8,704 nt of DNA from Ruminococcus sp. UBA1394 (lineage in GTDB: Bacteria > Bacillota > Clostridia > Oscillospirales > Ruminococcaceae), in assembly GCA_002305725.1 (NCBI GenBank), contig DBQM01000051.1:1-8704 (forward strand), in the 5' to 3' direction. How positions within the stretch are numbered: the first letter of the stretch is position 1; every line of letters starts with the position of its first letter. The translations under genes were made by a program, and so were the position numbers. This document shows, piece after piece, positions 1 through 7,300 of this stretch. The notes under the pieces are model-generated. The model did not search any database, was not told the DNA's origin, and saw only the letters and a list, made by a program, of their open reading frames with translations.

Positions 1-50
1 TACAGAGATTTTTTCGCAGGGCCAGAGCAGTTAAGTAAATTTATTTGATT

Positions 51-392
51 CATTGGTGTTTAGGTAATAAAAGGCACTGTTGTTCCGGCATTATGGTTCA
101 GCAGTGCTGCTTTTTTTACCATAATAAATGAAGTGAATTCCGACTGTGAATGAATTATATCGGGACACCAGTCAATCAGCTTTTGCAGATTGCTCTGACT
201 TATACGAAAAGCCGCTCTTGCTCCGCTGTAGATTCTGCCTATGCCAACAGAACCGATCCTGTATACATTTTCGCTTTCACAGCAATGAAAATTCTCTGAC
301 GGACAAAGTATTTTTACCTCATGTCCCAATCTGCGCATCTGCGTTTCAGGATTGAGAATGGACGTAACAACGCCGTTTATCATTGGCGTTTA
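51..392. repeat. Pair of 12-bp near-identical direct repeats at the edges of the glycosyltransferase remnant
   Basis: CATTGGTGTTTA at 51-62 and CATTGGCGTTTA at 381-392 differ at one base and are 330 bp apart. Read on the minus strand, each gives TAA ACR CCA ATG. The first copy supplies the stop codon of the remnant frame, and the second supplies both its ATG and the stop just upstream. They could be short homologies used in a deletion or rearrangement, or chance similarity. Confidence 0.5.
60..383 (-). pseudogene. N-terminal remnant of a GT4-family glycosyltransferase
   Basis: The reading frame encodes 107 residues that match the start of GT4 (GT-B fold) glycosyltransferases of the 1,2-diacylglycerol 3-glucosyltransferase type. 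Visible family features are INGVVTSI near the N-terminus, RLGHEVKIL, YRIGSVGIGRIYSGAR, LIDWCPDIIHSQSEFTSF and a final VPFIT where the family usually continues into a HTYHT-like motif. A TAA follows at once, and the downstream sequence (window positions 1-59) does not continue the family. The frame also begins late: a stop lies three codons upstream of the ATG, and the usual 10-15 residues before INGVV (beta-1 and its loop) are missing. The family is normally about 350-450 residues, so the nucleotide-sugar-binding C-terminal half is absent. No good ribosome binding site is visible. An intact glycosyltransferase is excluded unless the window edge hides a frameshifted continuation. Confidence 0.75.
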
Positions 393-416
393 ACAAAACG
401 GCATTAAAACTCACAT

Positions 417-447
417 AAAAAATACGCACATCCGAAGACGTACGTAT
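417..447 (-). terminator. Rho-independent terminator after the EamA transporter gene
   Basis: On the minus strand an 11-bp stem (437-447 pairing with 422-432, two G-T wobbles) closes a TTCG loop with a C-G pair, the very stable cUUCGg tetraloop. Six T follow (422 down to 417). It lies about 10 bases after the transporter stop codon and should end that transcript before the glycosyltransferase remnant. Confidence 0.85.
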
Positions 448-456
448 CATAATCTG

Positions 457-1314
457 TTATTTTACCAGCAGCAGCGTTCCCGCAGTCATCATAACAAGAC
501 CAATCATGGATTTTTTCGTCAGCTTTTCTTTCAGCACAAAGTAAGAAAAAGCAATCGTTACCAGAATACTCAGCTTATCAATCGGCACAACTACACTTGC
601 CTGACCGTCCTGCAAAGCCTTATAATAGCACAGCCATGACAATCCGGTGGTCAATCCCGAAATGCAGATAAACAGCATATTGCGTTTGCTGACAGCCTTG
701 ATTTCATTTTGTTTGCCTGTTACGAAAACCATGAGCCATGCCATAATCAGCACAACAATTGTCCTTATCGCAGTACCAAGATTAGAATCAATTTCGCTTA
801 TTCCGATTTTCCCGAGAATCGATGTCAGACTTGCAAATACAGCTGACAGGACAGCATACCATAACCAGCTCCAGCCTTTTGTTTCATTGTCAGACTGCTT
901 TTTCGTTATCATAAGATAAGTGCCGATACCAATTAAGAGCATACAAATAACTTTGACTGCACTGAGTCTTTCCCCAAGAATCAGAAAAGCAAGCAGCATT
1001 GTCAGTATCGTACCTGACTTGTCAATGGGCGCAACCTTGTTTACATCACCTATCTGCAAAGCCTTAAAATAACAAAGCCAGCTGCCTCCGGTTGCAAGTC
1101 CTGACAATATCAGAAACAGCAGAGTTTTTCCCGAAATGCTGTCAATATCCTGATAAGCTCCGGTTATCAGGACCATAAGCCAGGAAAAAATCAGAACTAT
1201 TATCGTCCTGATAGCCGTGGCAACTGTGGAATCTGTATTTTTGATTCCAATCTTTGCAAGCACGGCAGTAACTCCGGCAAAAAGAGCTGAACAAAATGCA
1301 AACGTAATCCACAC
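457..1314 (-). CDS. EamA/DMT-family membrane transporter
   Basis: This 285-residue, almost wholly hydrophobic protein has two EamA halves and about ten predicted membrane segments, the usual size for drug/metabolite transporters. The halves are strikingly alike: LAKIGIKNTDSTVATAIRT against LGKIGISEIDSNLGTAIRT, SGLATGGSWLCYFKALQ against SGLTTGLSWLCYYKALQ, and VAPIDKSGTILT against VVPIDKLSILVT. The family exports or imports small metabolites such as amino acids or sugars across the cytoplasmic membrane; the substrate cannot be read from sequence. The start is GTG at 1314: AGGTG lies 7 bases upstream and an in-frame TGA sits three codons before it, so no earlier start is available. A 28-codon ORF ends inside this ribosome binding site, which suggests coupled translation. 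The gene may be read from its own weak promoter near 1435-1463 or by read-through from the kinase gene. Confidence 0.9.
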   Translation of the reverse strand: MWITFAFCSALFAGVTAVLAKIGIKNTDSTVATAIRTIIVLIFSWLMVLITGAYQDIDSISGKTLLFLILSGLATGGSWLCYFKALQIGDVNKVAPIDKSGTILTMLLAFLILGERLSAVKVICMLLIGIGTYLMITKKQSDNETKGWSWLWYAVLSAVFASLTSILGKIGISEIDSNLGTAIRTIVVLIMAWLMVFVTGKQNEIKAVSKRNMLFICISGLTTGLSWLCYYKALQDGQASVVVPIDKLSILVTIAFSYFVLKEKLTKKSMIGLVMMTAGTLLLVK

Positions 1315-1324
1315 AGCACATCAC

Positions 1325-1411
1325 CTACGCTCTGAATCGGTATCCCACACCCGACAGTATCCATGCCCCGGATCCGCTCATACAGAGTTTCCTTATCGTA
1401 ATTTTATTCAT
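1325..1411 (-). CDS. 28-residue small ORF (possible leader peptide) upstream of the transporter
   Basis: An ATG at 1411 is preceded by AAAGGAGGAGCAGC, a near-ideal ribosome binding site with AGGAGG ending 5 bases before the start. The frame runs 28 codons (it begins MNKITIRKLCMSGSGAWILS and ends with an RFRA tail) to a TAG at 1325-1327. That TAG is the first part of the AGGTG ribosome binding site of the transporter gene, and the transporter GTG begins 10 bases after the stop. The placement fits a translated leader that opens or delivers ribosomes to the downstream start. The peptide is basic (K3, R8, R25, R27 and others) with no family I recognise. It could also be the decayed start of a longer gene. 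The ribosome binding site is the main support. Confidence 0.5.
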   Translation of the reverse strand: MNKITIRKLCMSGSGAWILSGVGYRFRA

Positions 1412-1434
1412 GCTGCTCCTCCTTTGGAATTGTC

Positions 1435-1463
1435 ATTATGATTCGTAATCCTTTTGGCTGCAA
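1435..1463 (-). promoter_or_regulatory. Candidate sigma-A-type promoter for the small ORF and transporter
   Basis: On the minus strand, TTGCAG (1463-1458) and CATAAT (1440-1435) are separated by exactly 17 bases. The -10 matches five of six consensus bases, but the -35 matches only three. It would put the transcript start just before the AGGAGG of the small ORF. No terminator is visible between the kinase stop and this point, so read-through is an alternative. Confidence 0.4.
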
Positions 1464-1477
1464 ATTTGCTGTACGGA

Positions 1478-3247
1478 TTAATTATTGTCAGTCACCTCGT
1501 CAGAGTTTTTGGGGATTTCAATAACCGCTTTTGTGCCCTCCCCGGGAGTACTTTCAATTTTAAGTACGGCACCGCATATCATTTCAAGACGTTTCCGTAC
1601 ATTCTCAATGCCTACATGAGACCTGCCGTCGTTCTGATTTGCTTTTGAAGTGTCAAATCCGACTCCGTCATCTGTCACGGATATCTCAAAGCAGTTTTTC
1701 AGTTCACGGGATGATATTACAACAGTACCTCCGTTTTCTGCCTTGCCTGCCCCATGCTTTACTGCATTTTCAACCAGCGGCTGTACAGACAGAGACGGTA
1801 TTTTAAAGTTCGTAGCCTGTATATCATAAACTATGTTCAGATATTCGTCAAACCTTATTTTCTCAAGGGAAAGATACTTCTTGATATGTGCCAGTTCATT
1901 TGTAAAATAAACCGGTCTGTCATTGTTAAGCGAGTCCATATTTCCTCTTAAATAGTCGGAAAAATCAGATATAGCTTTCTGTGCCGTTTCTGTATCCTTT
2001 TCACAAAGATAATAAATCGTGTTAAGACAGTTATACAGAAAATGCGGCTGTATCTGGCTCAGCATTATTGATATACGGCTGTTGGCAAGCTGTGCTTCCT
2101 GTTCACTTAAACGCTGTTTCTGTTCTGCATAATTTATGAGTATTGATATTCCCGCAAACACAATATAAAGCAAAAATGCCGCCAGCGTAAAAATCAGTCC
2201 CGAGGAGTTTCCCTTTATATAAAATGCAATTATGTCTGCAATAACTCCCGCTATGCATATAAATGACAGCTTTCTTCCTATATGAGTCTTTTTGTCTTTT
2301 TTTAAAAGGACGACATTCACCGCAATTATCACAATTCCGATGATAAGCATTATGTGAGTAACAAACAGCGTTTCCCTTAAATCAATAATACCCAAAATCT
2401 GCAAAATAAGCTGTAAAGTACCTGTCACCAGTGATAATATGCAGTATATTTCAAGGCAGGCACGACTTTTTCTGCCAAACCGCTTCCGTATTGACATGAT
2501 AAGCGGAACTGTTCCGAACATCAGCATTATTACTGAGATATAATATACAAACGTACTTTTTTCCGCTGCTACCAGCGGAGTCGATCTTGTATCGGTTATT
2601 CTCCAAATCCCCAGCATTACAGCGAAAATACCTAATGCTGCAAGGCTTTCTCCCGGAGTTTTTCTGAAATAGTTATGTATGGCAATTATTATAAACAGTA
2701 TACCCGTTATGATTGACGCTGCACTAAAAATCAACTGCGGCAGATCCATTTTGAGTCGCTGCAGACAAATATCAAACTGTGAACCTGTCAGAAATTCCAC
2801 CTCTCTGTTTCGGAAACTCTCGTATACAGGCGTTATCTCTGCACGGATTTCCTTTCCTGCATCTTCGGGGTCAAGCGGTATTACGACCCAGCTGCTTCCT
2901 ATGGTACGGGTGACCTTGTTTTCATCCGACGGCATTATACTGTATATCAGCTCTTCGTTTATATATACCTCTGCGTATTGATGTACTATGTAAAATCCGA
3001 TACAGCTGCCCGTTTTATAATTCCCGTCTGCTTTAAAGCGGTATTCCTTTTTTATGCCCAGCGGTGTGTCCGGTGCGCTTATCTCGGTGCAGGTGTAATC
3101 CGTGATTTTTGAAAGTCCGGAATTTGCCCGTGTATTCATTATATCATTGTTTCTGATTGTCAGCAGATACGACAGCAGTATCACTATTACTGTGAATGAA
3201 CATACCATTACTGCTGTTCTTATTTTTGAGAGTTTAGTCAGATTCAT
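1478..3247 (-). CDS. Membrane sensor histidine kinase, LytS/YehU (His_kinase PF06580) type
   Basis: With the ATG start at 3247 the protein has 589 residues. An N-terminal membrane segment (about 10-28) is followed by an extracytoplasmic region of roughly 135 residues, then a hydrophobic block (about 168-370) with some seven membrane segments, as in 7TMR-type sensors. A charged, coiled-coil-like stretch (YAEQKQRLSEQEAQLANSR) leads to the kinase core. The phosphoacceptor is H402 in QIQPHFLYNCLNTI; N494 lies in the N box LVENAVKHG; D526-G530 (DDGVG) and G569-G571 (GEG) are the ATP-binding G boxes, so the kinase looks intact. A TTG seven codons upstream (3268) extends the frame but has no ribosome binding site. 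The ATG has AAGGGG five bases before it. The ligand is unknown. The partner is almost surely the divergent response regulator gene starting 146 bp away. No terminator is visible after the stop. Confidence 0.92.
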   Translation of the reverse strand: MNLTKLSKIRTAVMVCSFTVIVILLSYLLTIRNNDIMNTRANSGLSKITDYTCTEISAPDTPLGIKKEYRFKADGNYKTGSCIGFYIVHQYAEVYINEELIYSIMPSDENKVTRTIGSSWVVIPLDPEDAGKEIRAEITPVYESFRNREVEFLTGSQFDICLQRLKMDLPQLIFSAASIITGILFIIIAIHNYFRKTPGESLAALGIFAVMLGIWRITDTRSTPLVAAEKSTFVYYISVIMLMFGTVPLIMSIRKRFGRKSRACLEIYCILSLVTGTLQLILQILGIIDLRETLFVTHIMLIIGIVIIAVNVVLLKKDKKTHIGRKLSFICIAGVIADIIAFYIKGNSSGLIFTLAAFLLYIVFAGISILINYAEQKQRLSEQEAQLANSRISIMLSQIQPHFLYNCLNTIYYLCEKDTETAQKAISDFSDYLRGNMDSLNNDRPVYFTNELAHIKKYLSLEKIRFDEYLNIVYDIQATNFKIPSLSVQPLVENAVKHGAGKAENGGTVVISSRELKNCFEISVTDDGVGFDTSKANQNDGRSHVGIENVRKRLEMICGAVLKIESTPGEGTKAVIEIPKNSDEVTDNN

Positions 3248-3280
3248 ATTGACCCCTTGTTTTTTCAAAAAAGTATTTAT

Positions 3281-3309
3281 AGTATATCATTTTTCAATTG
3301 CAAAATCAA
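3281..3309 (-). promoter_or_regulatory. Promoter of the histidine kinase gene
   Basis: On the minus strand, TTGATT (3309-3304) and TATACT (3286-3281) are 17 bases apart, four and five of six consensus matches. Transcription would begin near 3274, giving an untranslated leader of about 27 bases to the ATG at 3247. Confidence 0.65.
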
Positions 3310-3326
3310 GCCTTTATACGAAAACA

Positions 3327-3355
3327 TTGACAGATTATGCATTAATAAGTATAAT
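3327..3355 (+). promoter_or_regulatory. Full-consensus promoter of the response regulator gene
   Basis: TTGACA (3327-3332) and TATAAT (3350-3355) are separated by exactly 17 bases, a 12 of 12 match to the vegetative sigma factor consensus. Its -35 lies back to back with the -35 of the kinase promoter, 17 bp away. No operator-like repeat resembling the 4218-4260 array is seen here, which suggests that the regulator is made constitutively. Confidence 0.85.
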
Positions 3356-3393
3356 TATAAAATAATAATTTCAAAAAGGAGCTGAGCATTGTC

Positions 3394-4188
3394 TTGAAGA
3401 TAATTGTTGTTGACGACGAAAAAATAGCACTTGATGGTATGGTGAGTGCAATAAAAAAAGCTGTACCTGACAGTGAAATACATAAATTCAGCAAATCAGA
3501 GGACGCTGCACGGTTTGCTGAAAATAACAAGTTTGAAATAGCCTTTCTGGATATTGAAATGAGGGGTATGAACGGAATAGAACTTGCGGAAATACTGAAG
3601 AAAAATAACCCGTCAGTTAACATTATCTTTGCAACAGGATACAATACTTACTCCATTGACGCTTTCAGACTTCATGCAAGCGGATATATTACAAAGCCTG
3701 TTACTGCAGAAAAAATTTCGGAGGAAATGCTGTATCTCAGAAATCCCGTCGAACAATCAACTGAAAAAAAATTAAAGGTTCAGTGTTTCGGAAATTTCGA
3801 GATTTTTCATGAGGGAAAACCGCTTAAATTTTCCCGAAGCAAAACCAAAGAACTTTTTGCTTATCTCGTTGACAGAAAAGGGGCGTCCGTAAACACAGAA
3901 CAGATATGCGCTGTCTTATGGGACGGCAGGGACGATACCCCGCGTCTGCGAAATCAGGTCAGAAACCTTGTCTGTGACCTCCGTTCGACTCTGAAAGCTG
4001 TTGGCTCGGGCGATGTTTTTGTGGCAAGCCGCAACAGCTTTTCCGTCGATACTGAACTTATTGACTGCGATTATTACCGCTTTCTGAACGGCGAAAACGA
4101 GGTGATTTATTACGGTGAGTATATGTCGCAGTATTCATGGGCGGAAATGCGGCTCGGAAGTTTAATGATGAATAAAAAATCCGATTAA
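3394..4188 (+). CDS. Response regulator with CheY-like receiver and SARP-type winged-helix DNA-binding domain
   Basis: The protein has 264 residues. Residues 1-118 form a receiver with D7-D8 as acidic pocket, D53 (FLDIEM) as the phosphorylation site, T81 (ATGYN) as switch residue and K101 (ITKP). Residues about 127-222 (KVQCFGNFEIF through SKTKELFAYLVDRKG, EQICAVLW and RLRNQVRNLVCDLRSTL) form an OmpR/SARP-like winged helix. A short tail (GEYMSQYSWAE) recalls the start of a BTAD domain that is not completed. This is the receiver-SARP architecture found in Clostridia, and LytS-type kinases commonly signal to regulators in neighbouring genes. The first codon is written as TTG at 3394, giving the expected MKIIVVDDE start. 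AAGGAG at 3376-3381 is 12 bases away, which is long. An in-frame ATT at 3388 would have ideal spacing but would be a rare start. The likely target is the operator array 30 bp downstream. Confidence 0.92.
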   Translation: MKIIVVDDEKIALDGMVSAIKKAVPDSEIHKFSKSEDAARFAENNKFEIAFLDIEMRGMNGIELAEILKKNNPSVNIIFATGYNTYSIDAFRLHASGYITKPVTAEKISEEMLYLRNPVEQSTEKKLKVQCFGNFEIFHEGKPLKFSRSKTKELFAYLVDRKGASVNTEQICAVLWDGRDDTPRLRNQVRNLVCDLRSTLKAVGSGDVFVASRNSFSVDTELIDCDYYRFLNGENEVIYYGEYMSQYSWAEMRLGSLMMNKKSD

Positions 4189-4217
4189 ATTTATACAATA
4201 TTAACAAATTTTATTAC

Positions 4218-4260
4218 TTGTGGCGGTTTTGAAACGGTATTGAAACGTATTTGTGGCGGT
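4218..4260 (+). promoter_or_regulatory. Four-heptamer direct-repeat operator, 11-bp phased
   Basis: Heptamers begin at 4219 (TGTGGCG), 4230 (TGAAACG), 4241 (TGAAACG) and 4252 (TGTGGCG), each exactly 11 bp after the last and each preceded by T; three of four are followed by GT. The consensus is TTGNRRCG in an A-B-B-A order. OmpR/PhoB-type and SARP winged helices are known to bind head-to-tail 7-bp sites with 4-bp spacers, about 8-10 bp upstream of the -10. Here the last heptamer ends 10 bp before TATAAT. The adjacent regulator gene is of that class, so it is the prime candidate. Binding itself is inferred. Confidence 0.8.
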
Positions 4261-4265
4261 GACTG

Positions 4266-4274
4266 TGATATAAT
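4266..4274 (+). promoter_or_regulatory. Extended -10 promoter lacking a -35, before the large secreted-protein gene
   Basis: TGATATAAT is a perfect extended -10 (TGn-TATAAT). At the expected -35 position (around 4246-4251) the sequence is CGTATT, which is a poor match and lies between the third and fourth heptamers. This is the layout of a class II activator-dependent promoter. Transcription would begin near 4281. Confidence 0.75.
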
Positions 4275-4283
4275 ACACATTAA

Positions 4284-4307
4284 GGCAAATTTTTTTAAAA
4301 AATTGCC
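4284..4307 (+). other. A/T-rich hairpin at the start of the 5' untranslated leader
   Basis: GGCAA (4284-4288) pairs with TTGCC (4303-4307), one A-A mismatch follows, then TTTT with AAAA around a four-base loop. It begins within a few bases of the predicted transcript start and ends 15 bases before the AGGAGG (4323-4328). A role in protecting the 5' end of the mRNA is possible. It has no trailing T-run, so it is not a terminator. Confidence 0.4.
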
Positions 4308-4336
4308 GGAAAAATAAATTTTAGGAGGAAAATATC

Positions 4337-7300
4337 ATGGTCAAAACCAAACTATCAAGGGCTCTGGCGTCGATTATTGCGGCTCTGACCCTGCTCATCT
4401 CAATTCCGCTTGACGCAGGAATCATTTCTGAAATTACTGCCGATGCGTATGAATTGTCAAATGTTACCATTGGTGCTATTCAAACGTATGAAAGTGGCTG
4501 CTTACAGGGTTTTAATCTGTCTTTTACGACGCCAGGTGGGGCATCTGCTGTATCAAGAATATCGGTTCAGAAACATAAGTTCAAAGATTCATATCCTGAT
4601 TCTGACAATTCAAGATTTCAGACGTATGGAGATTTCACCGATTTCGGATATTATGCCGCAACACATTCATACAGCGATTATCCTGATGTGCCTGCTGACT
4701 GTGAATTTCTGGCATGGAATCAGTCCGGAACCTTTAATAGAACTGGTAATACAAGTTATCCGGATATGTATATATCCTTTGATGACAATATAGTTGACCT
4801 GAATCAGAATGCTACCTACTATGTGTATATGTGGGCGAAATATGATGGTAAGGTTTATCCTGACTGCCATATACTCACATTGAATTCAGGCGGCGGTAAC
4901 ATCTGGGATGAAAATACAGCGAATGAAGTAACATTCGACAATAGTACTGTTACAGGTGGAAGTATAACTGCCAGTCCTGCAAATGCAGGTCCCGGAACAA
5001 CTATAACATTAACTGCGATGGCAGAAGAAGGATATGTTTTTAAAGAGTGGCAGACAACCAATAATAATATAACTTTTGCAAATGCTAATTCTGCTACTAC
5101 AACATTTGAAATGCCTGACAGTGATGTAAACATTACCGCAGTATTTGAAACGGCTTGTACACATACTAACTCAACACATATTTCCGGTGTTGACAAAACC
5201 TGTACAACAGACGGATCGATTGAATACTGGCAGTGTAATGACTGCAGTAAGAAGTTCAGCAATGCAGAATGTACAGAAGAAGTGACAGATATAACAATTC
5301 CAATGTCACATGAATATAATAATGGTTTTTGTACTGTGTGCGGTGTTTATGAAGAACCGCAACTGGTTTCCGGAATATACGAGATTGAAAATGCCGGACA
5401 GCTTTACTGGTTTGCTGATAAGGTAAACGCCGGTGAAACAACTATAAACGGTAAGCTTATGGATGATATCGTTGTTAACGACAAGGTTATAAACGCAGAC
5501 GGAACACTTGTTTCAGATGTAACAAATCTGAGACCATGGGTTTCTATGACAGACTACAACGGAACATTTGACGGTAACAACCACACAATCAGCGGACTTT
5601 ACGTTAACTCAACCAGTACAAATGCTGGTCTTTTTGCAAACACACAGGACAGCGCTGTTGTAAAAAATCTCGGCGTTATCGGTTCATACTTTAAAGGTTA
5701 TAAATTTGCAGCAGGTATTGCAGGACAGGGTAAGGGTATTATTCAGAACTGCTACAATATGTCAACAGTAACTGCAACATACAGAAATGCATTTGCTGCC
5801 GGAATATGCGCACAGTATAGCGGTTCAGGCTCAGTTGAAAACTGCTACAACATGGGCAATGTCGATATGGATGTAGCAATTCCATACAACGTAGTATATG
5901 CTTTTGAACCTGAGTGTGTATCAAATTGTTACTATCTTGGAACAGAAGCAGGCGCTGACGATGAAGATGGCTTTGCAGAGTTCAGGACAGAAGCAGAGCT
6001 TGAAAGCGGTGAAGTGGCTTATCTTCTTGGCAGTGCCTTCGGACAGAACATTGACAACGGCGAAGCAAATCAGGGTTATCCTGTTCTCGGCGGAGCTGAG
6101 GTCTATACTTATATGATTCATGAAACATGTATTATAGATTCTGAAACTACAACAGGATATACAAATACAGAAAATCATGAAAATTATTATCCGGCACATC
6201 AATTTGCAAATTATACTTATAACAATGATGAAACATGTACTGAAAATGGTACAAATACCGGTACATGTACAGTCTGCGGGGAATCATCAACAGTTGAAGC
6301 TCCTGATACAGCCCTCGGACATGATTTTGATTCAGACGGTTTCTGTACAGTATGTGACGGCTATCAGCCGGCTGTTCTGAGCAATGGCGTATACCAGATT
6401 TCCAATGCAGGTCAGCTTTACTGGTTTGCTGAAAAGGTTAACGGCGGAGAAACAGATGCAAATGCAAAGCTGATAAAGAATATTGCAGTTAATGAAAATG
6501 TTATTGTTGACGGACAGCTTACAGCAACTGCTTCTGAATTAAGAGAATGGGTTCCTATTAATGAGTATGCCGGTACATTTGACGGTAATGGTCATACAAT
6601 CAGCGGACTTTATATGAGTGATTATTATGAATATAATCAGAACAATGGTCTGTTTGAAAGTATCCAAACAAATGGTCATGTTTATAAGCTTGGTGTTACT
6701 GATTCATATTTCGCAGGCAGTGTGGACGGATCAATTACGAAGTATGCAGGCGGTATTGCCGGTTATAATTATGGCGGAACTATTGAAGATTGTTATGCGT
6801 TGAACGTTTATTTCAATGTTACTAATAATTCATATGCTTCTGCAGCTTCATACAATGGCATTTCAAACGGAACTGCAGCAAATAATTGTTACGCAGTTAT
6901 CTTTAATTTAGCTGATAAATCTAAAAACGGATTTAACAGCTATAGCGTTTCTGACAGCAGCTATTATTATTTAACTCATCTTGCTAATAATAATGAAGTT
7001 GTAAAAAATGTTGAATTTGCAGACTTTGCAAGCGGTAAACTTACAGCTGCACTCAACGGCACAAGAACAGGTTCTGCTGCTGTATGGGGACAGAAGCTCA
7101 CAGGCGCAGATAAAGACGCTTATCCTGTATTCAGCAGCAATAAGGTTTACAGCGGCTACAAGCACGGTGAAAACACAATAACTTACACAAACGACAGCAC
7201 AATGAAGCTTCACAGCGATGCGGCTTCTGAGGAAAACAATAATCATAATTCCAGTCTTGATGCAAATTCAATAAGAATTGCCGGAGATGACTGCCATGCT

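Noticed and set aside
146..355. Plus-strand ORF across the glycosyltransferase remnant
   Set aside because: The minus-strand frame matches a known family over its whole length; the plus frame has no family resemblance and no start signal.
1217..1441. Plus-strand ORF of 74 codons opposite the transporter start
   Set aside because: It has no ribosome binding site, a composition typical of an antisense frame, and it covers the well-supported leader and transporter start on the other strand.
1460..1469. Palindrome GCAAATTTGC as a terminator of the kinase gene or an operator
   Set aside because: The stem is only 5 bp and A/T-rich, with no T-run. It overlaps the weak -35, but there is no second copy to support an operator.
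3248..3268. TTG start giving a 596-residue kinase
   Set aside because: No ribosome binding site precedes the TTG, while the ATG at 3247 has AAGGGG five bases upstream.
4229..4245. TTGAAA copies as the -35 of the large-gene promoter
   Set aside because: The nearer TTGAAA (4240-4245) is 23 bases from TATAAT, too far for a normal spacer. The bases fit the repeat array instead.
4284..4307. Hairpin as a terminator of the response regulator gene
   Set aside because: No T-run follows the stem; the next bases are GGAAAAATAAAT, and it lies downstream of a good -10.
5366..7165. Repeats in the large gene as a CRISPR-like or non-coding array
   Set aside because: The copies are 1 kb apart, in frame and preserve protein motifs, so they are protein modules.
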